Shown here: positions 5,557 to 17,363 of the stretch, in pieces
Layout: the number at the start of each line of letters is the position of its first letter
Position numbering within the stretch: position 1 is the stretch's first letter
Made by a program: the position numbers and the translations under genes
Notes under the pieces: generated by a model
The model's database searches: none
The model's input: only the letters and a program-made list of their open reading frames with translations
Told to the model about the DNA's origin: nothing
Source of the DNA: Planctomycetota bacterium
Lineage (GTDB): Bacteria; Planctomycetota; PLA2; JAEUHO01
Assembly: GCA_030066775.1 (NCBI GenBank)
Contig: JASJAY010000036.1
Span: 1-32,567, forward strand
Direction of reading: 5' to 3'
DNA length: 32,567 nt

Positions 5557-7476
5557 ATGACCCGCCAAGCCGACCCCGAACCCGCAACTCCGCCTGCCGT
5601 CCGGCCGGATCCCGCCGGGGTCGAGCTGCACACGCAGCCCCTGGATCCGGACCAGCTGAGCCCGGAGACGATCCGCCAGGGCAACCTCGAGATCGTCCGG
5701 CGCATGGCCCCCGGCACCCCGGTCGTGCTCGGGCTCTCGGTGCTCGTGGTGGCGTGGACGCCGGTGTGGATCGACCACGCCCACGCCTGCGTCGGGCTGA
5801 TCGTCAGCCAGGCGCTGATCGCCGTGGCGCGCTTCGCGCTCCATCGCCGCTACCCGGAGCTCTACGACAGGAACCCCGACGCGGCGCGACTGCGGTTCGG
5901 CGCGCTCTTGTGCGGCTCGGCCGCGTCGTGGGGGTTCTTCGCGGCGTTCGCCGTGGCCGAGTACGGGCCCTCCTGGTCCACGCTGCTGATCGTGCTCTGC
6001 ACGGCCGGCATCCTCGCCGGCGGTACGACCTCGCTTTGCCTGCGCCGCAACCTGCACCGGGTCTGGATCCTGCTCGTTGCGGCACCGCTGATCGTCGTCA
6101 GCCTGACCATCACGGAGGGGCACGGCCTCACCTTCGCCGGCACGCTCGGGCTCTTCGTGGTCTTCCTGATGCGCGAGGCCAAGTACCTGCATCGCTCGTT
6201 CTGGCGCTCGCTCGAGAAGTCGCTCGTGATCCATCGCGAGGAGGAGCGCAAGCGCCGCTTCCTCGCGAGCATCAGCCACGAGATCCGCACGCCCATGACC
6301 TGCATCCTGGGCATGTTGCAGCTCGTGCGCGACGACATGGCGCATCCCTCGAACCGGGAGCGGCTGCGCACGATCGATCACAGCTCGCGCGAGCTCCTGC
6401 GCCTCGTCAACGATCTGCTGAACGTTCCGGAGCTCGCCGCCAGCGACGTCGAGATCACACCCGCGCCCTTCGATGTGCGCGAGTGCCTCGAGGAGGTCTC
6501 GCGCCTCGTGCAGCCGGCGGCCGTCGAGAAGGCGCTGCCCGTGCACGTCGACCACGACGACGACGTCCCGCAGCGCGTGGTCGGCGACCGGGGGCGCGTG
6601 CGTCAGGTCATGCTCAATCTCGTCTACAACGCCGTCCGCTACACGGGCGAAGGTGAGGTGCGCATCACCGTCGAGCGCGGGCCCATGTCGGACACGGGTC
6701 CCACGCTCGCGCTTGCGGTCGAGGACACGGGCATCGGCATGTCGCGGGAGCAGATCCGCGCCGCGCTCTTCGGCCAGCAGCACACGCTCGACGCGAACGC
6801 GCGCATCGGCCTCGCGAACTGCAGCTACCTGATCCACCGGATGGGCGGCTCGCTCGCCATCGAGAGCGAGCCGGGGGAGGGGACGCGGGCGGTTGTGACC
6901 CTGCCGCTCGTGGTGGCCGCGGGCCACGACGAGCCCCCGAGCGTCACGACCTCGACGCTCGCCGTGCCGACGCCCAGCGAGCCGGCACCTCCCGAGGCGC
7001 CGACGCCGGAGCTCCCGGCCCCGGACCGTGCGCCCGAGCCCACGCGCCCGGGTCACGTGGTCCTGGCCGGTGGCGAGGAGCGGACCAGCCGGCGCATGCA
7101 GGCGGCGCTCGAGCTGGGCGGGCATCACGTGTCGTGGGTCGAGGAGGTCGACCAGGTCGAGCGGATCCTCAACGCCCACCCGGCCCGCACGGACGCCGTG
7201 GTGCTCCTTGCCCCCGAGGACGTGGGCGAAGCCGCCGGCGTCGCCCGTCGGCTGCGGCGTACGCTCGGCGAGCGGATCACGCACGTGGCGATGCTTGCCT
7301 CGCATCCCGATCCGGACGACACGCTCGCGCAGTCCCTCGGCTCGGGGCTCGACGGCCTGGTCCCGCGCACGGTCGGCGTCGGGGACCCCGTCGCGGTCGT
7401 CAACGGCGCGCTCGAGCGGCGTCGGGACCTCAGCGGCAACCGCCCGACGAGCCTCGTGACGCGGACGCTCGTCTAG
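5557..7476 (+). CDS. membrane hybrid histidine kinase with a degenerate receiver
   Basis: The protein is 639 residues from the ATG at 5557; an in-frame ATG at 5545 is an alternative. About six membrane helices (54-205) form the sensor region, without a recognised ligand domain. The HisKA H-box is SISHEIRTP with His241. The catalytic domain has an N-box (NLVYNAV, about 354-360) and a G1 box (EDTGIGMS, about 389-396). Its G2 region reads RIGLANC rather than the usual GxGLGLAI, and the ATP lid is short. A Pro/Glu-rich linker (about 458-498) leads to a receiver-like domain (499-620). That domain lacks the paired acidic residues (AGGEE instead of VDDE), the phospho-acceptor Asp (Ala552 in VVLLAPED) and the Lys (LVPRT). 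The stop TAG lies in the same CTAG used by the opposite gene. Confidence 0.85.
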   Translation: MTRQADPEPATPPAVRPDPAGVELHTQPLDPDQLSPETIRQGNLEIVRRMAPGTPVVLGLSVLVVAWTPVWIDHAHACVGLIVSQALIAVARFALHRRYPELYDRNPDAARLRFGALLCGSAASWGFFAAFAVAEYGPSWSTLLIVLCTAGILAGGTTSLCLRRNLHRVWILLVAAPLIVVSLTITEGHGLTFAGTLGLFVVFLMREAKYLHRSFWRSLEKSLVIHREEERKRRFLASISHEIRTPMTCILGMLQLVRDDMAHPSNRERLRTIDHSSRELLRLVNDLLNVPELAASDVEITPAPFDVRECLEEVSRLVQPAAVEKALPVHVDHDDDVPQRVVGDRGRVRQVMLNLVYNAVRYTGEGEVRITVERGPMSDTGPTLALAVEDTGIGMSREQIRAALFGQQHTLDANARIGLANCSYLIHRMGGSLAIESEPGEGTRAVVTLPLVVAAGHDEPPSVTTSTLAVPTPSEPAPPEAPTPELPAPDRAPEPTRPGHVVLAGGEERTSRRMQAALELGGHHVSWVEEVDQVERILNAHPARTDAVVLLAPEDVGEAAGVARRLRRTLGERITHVAMLASHPDPDDTLAQSLGSGLDGLVPRTVGVGDPVAVVNGALERRRDLSGNRPTSLVTRTLV

Positions 7477-8870
7477 AGCGTCTTCAGGTACTCGAGCACG
7501 GCGCGCTTCTGCTCGTCCGTGAGGCGCTCCGGGAACAGGTGGCCCTGCTCGGACTTGCCCGGCTTGCTCGTGTCGAACCACTCGCGTCGGGCGCTCTTCT
7601 CGGTGGGCAGCTTGGCCGGGTCGTCCAGTGTCTCGAAGACGAGACCGACGCGCTCCTTGTCGTAGCCCGTCGTGCTGCGCTTCCAGAGCGTCGGGCGCGC
7701 CTTCACGTTCATCAGGTGCCAGAGCGTCGGCACGGAGCCGTTGTGCAGGTACGGCGCGCTGGCCCAGATGCCGTCGAGCGGCGGGGCGACGTAGCCACCT
7801 GGATCCGTGCGCACACCCTTCGGGTCGTAGTTGGTGAACCAGCTCCCGCTGTAGATGGTCCGTTCCTCGACGGTGATGGCGTCGAGACGGAGCCGGTCGG
7901 TGCCAACGACGTCGATGGGCACGATCTTGTCCGGATAGGTCGGGCGCTCGCCGTAGGTGCCATGGCAGCTCGCGCAGTGCTTGGCGAAGATGCCCTCGCC
8001 CTTCTTGGCCAGGACGGTGTCGATGTCGTGCGGCCACTTCGGGGCCTCGATCGTCTCGAGGTAGGCCTTGATGTCGCGGAAGTCGTTCTCGGCCTCGAGC
8101 ACCTTGTCGCGACCGTTCTGCGGGACGAGCATGAACTGCATCAGCTCGCGATGGCCCTTCTTCGCGAAGCCGTCGATGTAGAGGTGCGTGCGCTTCTTGA
8201 AGTGCCACCAGGGCGGCGCGTCGAGGTCGTGGTGGGGGAACCGGAGGCGACTGCGCGGCGGCACGACGTTGAGGTCCTTGTCGCGGTACTGCAGGAGCGC
8301 GATGCTGAACACGACGGCGTTCGTCGTGCCTACCGTCGTACCGAGCGGGATCTGGCCGCTGGCCGTACCGAGGTCGTAGATGCGCATCGGCTTCTTCAGG
8401 AGCTTCTTCGTCGCGAGCACGTCCTCGGCGAGGGTCTGGAGCGCGAGGTGCGCGTTGGGAAGGCCTTCGATCCGTTGTCCGCCCACCTGGCCGCTGTGGC
8501 AGGCAAGGCAGCTGACCGCCCACCGGCCCTCCTTGTCGATGCTGTACTGCTCGGGCAGCCCGCTCTCGTCGCCCGATCTCGCCGTGAACCCGTAGCGGGT
8601 GAACGTCATGCGCCGGCGCTGCTCGGGCGAGGCCTTCTCCGCCTCAGCGCGGAGGGGTTCGGGCCACGACTTCCAGAGGTTCTCGAACGTCTCGGTGTCG
8701 AAGTGCCACGGCACGTAGGGCGTCTCGAGCAGGTGCTTGCGGCCGCGCTCTGCCGACGGAATGAAGGGCGCCTCCGCGGGCTCGTCGGCGCTCACCGGGC
8801 GCTCGCTCATCAAGGGCGCGAGGGCGAGGAACGCGAACGGAATCAGGAGCAGGGGCAGACGGCGCATCAT
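7473..8870 (-). CDS. exported di-haem c-type cytochrome, peroxidase/RoxA-like
   Basis: This 465-residue protein has a signal peptide (about 1-28) and two haem c attachment sites, CLACH at 121-125 and CASCH at 299-303. A YLHNGSVPTLWHL segment (374-386) is the kind seen near the distal haem in bacterial di-haem cytochrome c peroxidases and in RoxA-like rubber oxygenases. The C-terminal REWFDTSKPGKSEQGH (429-444) also recalls the RoxA-like branch. It should be an extracytoplasmic oxidoreductase; peroxide, a polymer or a small molecule are all possible substrates. The start is the first of two adjacent ATGs, with GGAG six bases upstream. It converges with the kinase gene, both ending in one CTAG, and diverges from the GNAT gene 87 bases away. 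Confidence 0.85.
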   Translation of the reverse strand: MMRRLPLLLIPFAFLALAPLMSERPVSADEPAEAPFIPSAERGRKHLLETPYVPWHFDTETFENLWKSWPEPLRAEAEKASPEQRRRMTFTRYGFTARSGDESGLPEQYSIDKEGRWAVSCLACHSGQVGGQRIEGLPNAHLALQTLAEDVLATKKLLKKPMRIYDLGTASGQIPLGTTVGTTNAVVFSIALLQYRDKDLNVVPPRSRLRFPHHDLDAPPWWHFKKRTHLYIDGFAKKGHRELMQFMLVPQNGRDKVLEAENDFRDIKAYLETIEAPKWPHDIDTVLAKKGEGIFAKHCASCHGTYGERPTYPDKIVPIDVVGTDRLRLDAITVEERTIYSGSWFTNYDPKGVRTDPGGYVAPPLDGIWASAPYLHNGSVPTLWHLMNVKARPTLWKRSTTGYDKERVGLVFETLDDPAKLPTEKSARREWFDTSKPGKSEQGHLFPERLTDEQKRAVLEYLKTL

Positions 8871-8945
8871 CGGGCTCTCCGAGGATTCGACGCTATCACG
8901 ACGCCCGGGCGGGCCTCGAATCGTCACGGAATGCCCTGCCGCGGC

Positions 8946-8951
8946 TACGCT
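8946..8951 (+). promoter_or_regulatory. -10-like box TACGCT, six bases before the ATG
   Basis: TACGCT is followed by CCCCGC and then the ATG at 8958. There is no SD sequence before this gene. The spacing matches the boxes at 2714, 2817, 24567 and 27993 and suggests a leaderless transcript. Confidence 0.4.
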
Positions 8952-8957
8952 CCCCGC

Positions 8958-9920
8958 ATGTCCGCTCTCTCGATCCGCCGCTTCGAGCCCAGCGCCTCGG
9001 CCTACGAGGATCTGGCGACGCTCTGGACCGCCCTGGAGCCGGAATGGCCGCGGGTCGGGCGCATCTGGGCCACGGTCGACGAGGCCGACCACGCCGACGG
9101 GCCGGCTCCGCGATTCGTCGCGTACCGGGGCGACACGCTCGTCGCCGCCGGCGAGTTCAGCGATCCCATCTACGGCGATCCGGGCACGTATGAGCTGTCG
9201 ATGTTCGCCCGACCCGATGCGGAGGGCCCCGAGGCGCTGGCGCGCGTGCACGACGCGGTCATGGCGGAGCTCGCGCCGCGGAACCCGAAGACGCTGATCG
9301 CGTTCGTGCGCGATACGCGGCCCTGGGCCGTCGCGTTCTTCGAACAGCGTGGCTACAGCGCGGACGAGCAGACCGCCTTCAGCCGCCTCGACGTACCCGC
9401 CTTCGATGCCGGACCTTTCGCCGAGCGGGCCATCCGCGTCGCCCACGCGGGGTACCGGCTCACCAGCGCGGCGGCGCTCGCCGAGGAGGGGGACGCGTGG
9501 AAGCGGGCCTACTGGGAGCTCGACGGCGCCATCCTGGCGGACGTGCCCATGCTCGGCGGCTTCCGGCCGCGTGCGTTCGAGGACTTCGTGCGCGACCTCG
9601 CGGTGCCGCACAAGTTCCAGCTCGACTCCACGTTCCTCGCCATGGATCCCGATGGCGCGTTCGTCGGCACGAGCCGCACGTGCTCGATCGCCGAGGTCGA
9701 CGATGCCATCTTCGCCGGGCTCACGGGTGTACTGCGCCCGCATCGTCGCCGCGGCGTGGCGACGGCGCTCAAGCTCGCGTCGATCGCGCATGCGCGCGAG
9801 AACGGCTATCGCTGGATCCACACGCTCAACGAGGTCGCCAACCCGATGCTCGCGCTGAACGAAGCCATGGGCTTCGAGCGACGCTACACCCAGCTCACGA
9901 TGCAGAGGGTGCTGCCGTAG
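8958..9920 (+). CDS. double-domain GNAT N-acetyltransferase
   Basis: The 320-residue protein appears to contain two GNAT folds. The N-terminal half (about 4-145) has the fold pattern ending in FFEQRGY (127-133) but no clear acetyl-CoA loop. The C-terminal half (about 165-320) has the acetyl-CoA pyrophosphate loop HRRRGVATAL (262-271) and the late NEAMGF motif (301-306). The second half is therefore likely to be catalytic and the first structural or degenerate, as in several two-domain GNAT families. The substrate is unknown. The start has a TACGCT box six bases upstream and no SD. The 3' end overlaps the convergent gene by 26 bases. Confidence 0.85.
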   Translation: MSALSIRRFEPSASAYEDLATLWTALEPEWPRVGRIWATVDEADHADGPAPRFVAYRGDTLVAAGEFSDPIYGDPGTYELSMFARPDAEGPEALARVHDAVMAELAPRNPKTLIAFVRDTRPWAVAFFEQRGYSADEQTAFSRLDVPAFDAGPFAERAIRVAHAGYRLTSAAALAEEGDAWKRAYWELDGAILADVPMLGGFRPRAFEDFVRDLAVPHKFQLDSTFLAMDPDGAFVGTSRTCSIAEVDDAIFAGLTGVLRPHRRRGVATALKLASIAHARENGYRWIHTLNEVANPMLALNEAMGFERRYTQLTMQRVLP

Positions 9921-10617
9921 CGGCGAGGCGCGGGTCGATCGACGGGAAGAGGGCGTCGTGTGTCGCGCGCTTGCGCTCGGCACGAGCGTGACGGCGCAGG
10001 CGGAGCCCCGCAAGCAGCAGCAGGAACCCCAGGATGCCGGACACGATGGCCGACGACACCGTGACCGGCTCGACGCCCTGACTCACGTAGGCGAGCCCGC
10101 TCTGGCGGACGCTCATGAACTCCACTGCGAGGTACTGCGCCACGTGGGACGGCAGTTCCGAGGCCGGTTTGATCAGGCCCTCGACGGCGTACGGCGTCAT
10201 GTTTGCGCCGATCTCCTCCATCGAGGTCGCACCGTCGAACTCGTCCTCCATGCGCTCCTGGCTCAGGAAGACGTAGGCCCGGACGCCCGAGAAGTCGGCC
10301 GCGCCGTCCTCGAGCAGCTGGCGAACCAGCTCGTCCCCGTGGCGCTTGCTCACGAGCGGCACGTAGACGCCTTTCTCGCGCGTCTCCTTGGTGCGCATGT
10401 GCTCTTCGTACGAGACGAGCATCGCCGGCCAGAAGAGGAGGCCGTCGCGGATCCGCACGAAGTCCGCTTCGGGCGCGCGGTCCGCTTCCAGGTCCGCGAT
10501 CGAGGCAGTCGCCCATTCCGGGTTGTAGCCGCTCGAGAGCTGGCCGAGCGAGGCGAAGGCGACGAGCGCGAAGAGCCCACCGAGGGCGAGCAGGGCGATG
10601 CTGAGGATGCGGGACAT
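9895..10617 (-). CDS. hypothetical exported protein with two terminal TM segments
   Basis: This 240-residue protein is not assigned to a family. It has an N-terminal hydrophobic helix (about 5-27) and a second one near the C-terminus (about 190-208), followed by a basic tail. The stretch between (about 30-185), acidic and rich in Glu and Met, would lie outside the cytoplasm. This topology resembles small planctomycete envelope proteins, but no motif stands out. GGAG six bases before the ATG supports the start. The gene is the downstream neighbour of the TPR/HEAT protein gene on the same strand (57-base gap). Its 3' end overlaps the GNAT gene by 26 bases in antisense. Confidence 0.7.
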   Translation of the reverse strand: MSRILSIALLALGGLFALVAFASLGQLSSGYNPEWATASIADLEADRAPEADFVRIRDGLLFWPAMLVSYEEHMRTKETREKGVYVPLVSKRHGDELVRQLLEDGAADFSGVRAYVFLSQERMEDEFDGATSMEEIGANMTPYAVEGLIKPASELPSHVAQYLAVEFMSVRQSGLAYVSQGVEPVTVSSAIVSGILGFLLLLAGLRLRRHARAERKRATHDALFPSIDPRLAATAAPSAS

Positions 10618-10674
10618 GGGGCTTCTCCGGGGGTCTGACCGGAGAATCCGAAGGCACGTCCGCAGCAGACAGCC

Positions 10675-11586
10675 CTACTTGGCGTTCTTCTTTCGTGCCT
10701 CCCGGCGGGCTTCGATGAACCAGCGGCGCCAGGCCTTGGCGTCGTTGCCGAGCTTCCGGCCGCTGATCTTCTCGAGGGCGCCGACGTAGGCGGCACGCTC
10801 CACCGTCGTGATCGAGCGGTACGTGCTCAGCACCGTCGCGTCGATCGCCGTGCCTTCCTGGATGACGCCCACGATCGGGTCGGCGATGAAGCTGGTGGAG
10901 GCCACCTCCGTGTCGAAGTCCTGGATGTAGCTGCGCTGGCCGGCCGTCATGAAGTAGGCGCGCGGGCTGCGGCCGCCGACCGACTCCCAGCGATAGAGGA
11001 CGTACGCGGCTGCGAGCTCCTCACCCAGGCGCCCGAGCGCCTCGACTGCGCGGATGCGTGTCTCGCGCGACGAGGAACGCAGCAGGTCGCCGAACGCATG
11101 CGTTGCTTTGCGGCGGTCGATGCGGCCCAGCGCATCGATGGCCGCGTGGCGCACCTGCGCGACGCGATCCGCCATCGCCGCATGGCGCAGGCGGCGGACG
11201 GTCTCGCCGTCCTTGAACGCGTCGAGGGCGCGGGCTGCGTCCGCGCGGTCGGCGGCGCGCGGCGCGAGTCGCAGGGCGCGCCAGAGCGATGCGGCGGAGG
11301 GCTTCGCGACCGCCCGCTTGGCGTTGTCGGGCCGTGCGGGCTGCACCCACGTGGTGCCCTGGCGGACGTAGCCGAGCGCGCGTCGGGCGAGCGCGTGATC
11401 CGGGTCGATCCAGAGGATCTGCTCGAAGGCCTTCCGCGCCTCGGAGGGACGATCGGCGGCCTGGTGGGTCAGGGCGAGCTTGCTCAAGCGCTGCAGCTCG
11501 GCTGTCCGGGTGGTGGGGGCCTCGGCGGCGAGAGCAGGCACGGCGAGTGAGAGGAGCAAGGCGGCGCACAGGAGCGGGCGCAACAT
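10675..11586 (-). CDS. secreted TPR/HEAT-repeat protein
   Basis: The 303-residue protein has a signal peptide (1-21, cleavage after ALA). A TPR-like pair of helices follows (about 30-75, with A.R.FEQIL.IDP.H..AR). HEAT-like repeats occupy about 100-200, with VRHAAIDALGRI and IRAVEALGRLG typical. A beta-rich segment (about 205-255) contains SYIQDFDTEVAS, IADPIVGVI and EGTAIDATVL, a pattern I associate with planctomycete HEAT proteins. The C-terminus has SGRKLGNDAKAWRRW, the TG...D...W..W tail also found in the large vWA protein of this window. The role is probably protein-protein scaffolding in the envelope. The start at 11586 is chosen because AAGGA precedes it and the signal peptide begins there. 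An upstream in-frame start would add a charged 15-residue lead. Confidence 0.8.
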   Translation of the reverse strand: MLRPLLCAALLLSLAVPALAAEAPTTRTAELQRLSKLALTHQAADRPSEARKAFEQILWIDPDHALARRALGYVRQGTTWVQPARPDNAKRAVAKPSAASLWRALRLAPRAADRADAARALDAFKDGETVRRLRHAAMADRVAQVRHAAIDALGRIDRRKATHAFGDLLRSSSRETRIRAVEALGRLGEELAAAYVLYRWESVGGRSPRAYFMTAGQRSYIQDFDTEVASTSFIADPIVGVIQEGTAIDATVLSTYRSITTVERAAYVGALEKISGRKLGNDAKAWRRWFIEARREARKKNAK

Positions 11587-11667
11587 GGGGGTTCCTTCCC
11601 TGCGGGGGTGGGGCCACTCCTTGGAACGCATGTCGCCGAGAACGTCAGCGCCGAAATCGAGGCGCGC

Positions 11668-12021
11668 TTACTCGTCGACGTCGACGTGCGTGGTGAGCTC
11701 GGCTGCGAACTGGGTGAGGTTCGCTTCGAGCGTGTCGAGGTCCGCGCCCAGATCGGAGAGCTCGCCGGCACGGCCGCGCTGCTCGAGGACCTCCGCCGCA
11801 GCCTGCACGCCTTCCGCACCGAAGTTCGCGACGGCACCCTTCAGGGCGTGGGCAGTGCGCTCGAGCGCCTCGGCGTTCGCCGTCTCTGCTGCCACGCGAA
11901 CGGCACCGAGCAGCGTCTCCTGCTGCGCGAGGAACATCGCGCCGATGCGACGGAACAGGGCCACGTCTCCGCCCAGGCGGGCGATCGCGGCTGCGGCATC
12001 GAAGCTCGGTTCCTCGGGCAT
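11668..12021 (-). CDS. HPt histidine phosphotransfer protein
   Basis: The 117-residue all-helical protein carries the HPt signature TAHALKGAVANFG, with His58 as the phospho-accepting residue and the following Lys and Gly in place. A single HPt domain fills the protein. It is a natural relay partner for the receiver of the propeller-type hybrid kinase encoded at 12616-16473. The other kinase (5557-7476) has a receiver unfit for phosphotransfer. No response regulator with an output domain is encoded nearby. AGGGG lies five bases before the chosen ATG. A GTG at 12048 with an equally good SD would add nine residues. Confidence 0.85.
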   Translation of the reverse strand: MPEEPSFDAAAAIARLGGDVALFRRIGAMFLAQQETLLGAVRVAAETANAEALERTAHALKGAVANFGAEGVQAAAEVLEQRGRAGELSDLGADLDTLEANLTQFAAELTTHVDVDE

Positions 12022-12125
12022 CGGACCCCTGGCGTCCTTCGGTCCCACACCCCCCTCATCGGCACACGAGGGTACGAGCCTGTGGGCGGATTGCTCTGTT
12101 GCCCTGGGTCTGCTGGAATGCGCGC

Positions 12126-12602
12126 ATGTCCAGATTGACCGTCTTGCTGGTGCTGCTCTCGGTTGGGCTCTCGGGATGCGGTGATGCCGAGGGGGTCGTC
12201 GACACCTGGACCCTCGACAAGGCGCGTCTCAAGAGCATCTACCGCACGCGGCTCGACGCCGATCTGCCGGCGATGTCGCCCGAGGAACGCGAGGCGGCTG
12301 AACAGCGCCTCACGGCGCGATTCGAACGCATCGACACGGGCGACCTCGACCTGACCGTGTCAGCCGACGGCACGTGGCGCACGGCGGTGACCCGGCCGAG
12401 CGGCGAGGAGCACACGACGGGGGGCACGTGGCGCCAGCTCGGTGAGGTGTTCGAGTTCCGTCCGACGACCATGGACGGCAAGCCGATCCCCGAGGTGCCC
12501 TCTGACGCCGAGCTGCTCCGCCTGCGCCTGGAGGGCGATACGCTCGTCGGGGTGCCCGATGCGAAGGGCAACGATCCGATGTACTACTTCCGGCGCAAGT
12601 AG
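12126..12602 (+). CDS. small lipoprotein of unknown function
   Basis: The 158-residue protein has a signal ending in the lipobox LSGC (Cys18). The mature part begins GDAEGVVDTWTLD. It continues with a helical, charged segment (about 35-70) and then beta strands with DLDLTVSADGTWR and GGTWRQLGEVFEF. This looks like a small beta-barrel or sandwich of the kind often annotated as a lipocalin-like or META-like domain, but I cannot assign it. It lies between the divergent HPt gene (104-base gap) and the convergent hybrid kinase gene (13 bases between stops). It has no SD; TGGAAT six bases before the ATG is a poorer version of the box seen at other SD-less genes. Confidence 0.75.
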   Translation: MSRLTVLLVLLSVGLSGCGDAEGVVDTWTLDKARLKSIYRTRLDADLPAMSPEEREAAEQRLTARFERIDTGDLDLTVSADGTWRTAVTRPSGEEHTTGGTWRQLGEVFEFRPTTMDGKPIPEVPSDAELLRLRLEGDTLVGVPDAKGNDPMYYFRRK

Positions 12603-12615
12603 GGGACCACAACGA

Positions 12616-16473
<3,858 letters not shown>

Positions 16474-16610
16474 GGACTCCCTCTGTCTCCTCCCTCCCTG
16501 AATCGTAGGCCGCAGCGGCACCACTCGAAAGGGGGCAACCCCGTTGGCATTACCATGCGTCCGCATTTGGTCGAGTCGTGCGGCGCCGCGTGCGCCGAAG
16601 GAGATGCAGG

Positions 16611-17213
16611 ATGCGTAGAGCGATGTTCCCGGGCGTGTTGATCCTGGCGCTTGCCGTCGGTTGGTTCGGCCATGCGGCGATCGCGGAGGAGGAGCCGAAG
16701 GACGACGCGGACTCGATGGAGGCGATGTCCGCCGTACACAAGCCCGGCCCCAACCAGGCTTTGCTCGCGCGCCTGGCCGGCGACTGGGACGTCAAGGTCA
16801 AGATGTTCGGCGCGGACGGCAAGGTCAGGGAGTCGAACGCGTCCGCAACGAACAAGATGCTCTTCGGCGGGCGCTATCTGATGATGAACTACCGCGGCGA
16901 CTTCGGGGGGATGCCCTTCGACGGGATCGGCATCATGGCCCACGACAACCGCAAGAAGGCCTTCCAGAACATGTGGATCGACTCGGGCAGCTCGGGCATC
17001 TACATGGCAGAGGGCAGCATCTCGAAGGACGGGACCGTCGTGACCTTCCGCGGCGAGTGGCAAGGGCACGCGGGGCCGATCAAGTCCAAGGACGTGCTGC
17101 ACTTCAAGGGCAAGGACCTCTACGTCTTCGAGGGGTTCATGGAGACGCCGGACGGCCCCGTCCAGAACGTGGAGCTGACCTACGTGCGTCGCGCGGCGTC
17201 CGGCGCCAAATAG
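16611..17213 (+). CDS. secreted DUF1579 family protein
   Basis: The 200-residue protein has a signal peptide (about 1-26). Its body matches the DUF1579 pattern: an N-terminal HKPGPNQALLARLAGDWDV segment, a beta-barrel-like series of strands, and a late GKDLYVFEGF. DUF1579 proteins are small, probably barrel-shaped and of unknown function, and are frequent in Planctomycetota and Acidobacteriota. AAGGAG seven bases before the ATG at 16611 fixes the start; a GTG upstream would add an all-Arg lead and is unlikely. It is divergent from the hybrid kinase gene (137 bases) and is followed by a second secreted protein gene. Confidence 0.85.
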   Translation: MRRAMFPGVLILALAVGWFGHAAIAEEEPKDDADSMEAMSAVHKPGPNQALLARLAGDWDVKVKMFGADGKVRESNASATNKMLFGGRYLMMNYRGDFGGMPFDGIGIMAHDNRKKAFQNMWIDSGSSGIYMAEGSISKDGTVVTFRGEWQGHAGPIKSKDVLHFKGKDLYVFEGFMETPDGPVQNVELTYVRRAASGAK

Positions 17214-17330
17214 CCTCCGCTGTCGTCGCCGCGGCCCCGCGACCTGCATCGATCCGGGGCCGATGGCGCATTTCGGATTTCCTGTCCGGGCTCCGCCGCC
17301 GTGCGGGGTTGAGGGGGATCGGCACGCCAC

Positions 17331-17349
17331 GGGCTCGCCCCTCGAGCCC
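17331..17349 (+). promoter_or_regulatory. perfect 7-bp hairpin directly upstream of an SD
   Basis: GGGCTCG-CCCCT-CGAGCCC ends one base before GGAGG (17351-17355), which serves the ATG at 17364. It may be a 5'-UTR element, an operator, or a terminator for the DUF1579 gene, which ends 117 bases earlier. No T-tract follows. Confidence 0.4.
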
Positions 17350-17363
17350 TGGAGGAGATCCCC

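Noticed and set aside
5476..8523. A 1015-codon open frame on the minus strand
   Set aside because: It runs antisense to the histidine kinase and out of frame with the cytochrome. It has a His/Arg-rich low-complexity translation and no start signal or family pattern, an artefact of high GC.
7134..8957. Upstream extension of the double GNAT frame
   Set aside because: The extension is antisense to the cytochrome and translates to Arg-rich nonsense. The ATG at 8958 with its TACGCT box starts the GNAT fold directly.
12022..12048. GTG at 12048 as the HPt start
   Set aside because: It has a good SD and cannot be excluded. The ATG at 12021 also has an SD and gives a complete HPt domain, so the shorter form was preferred.
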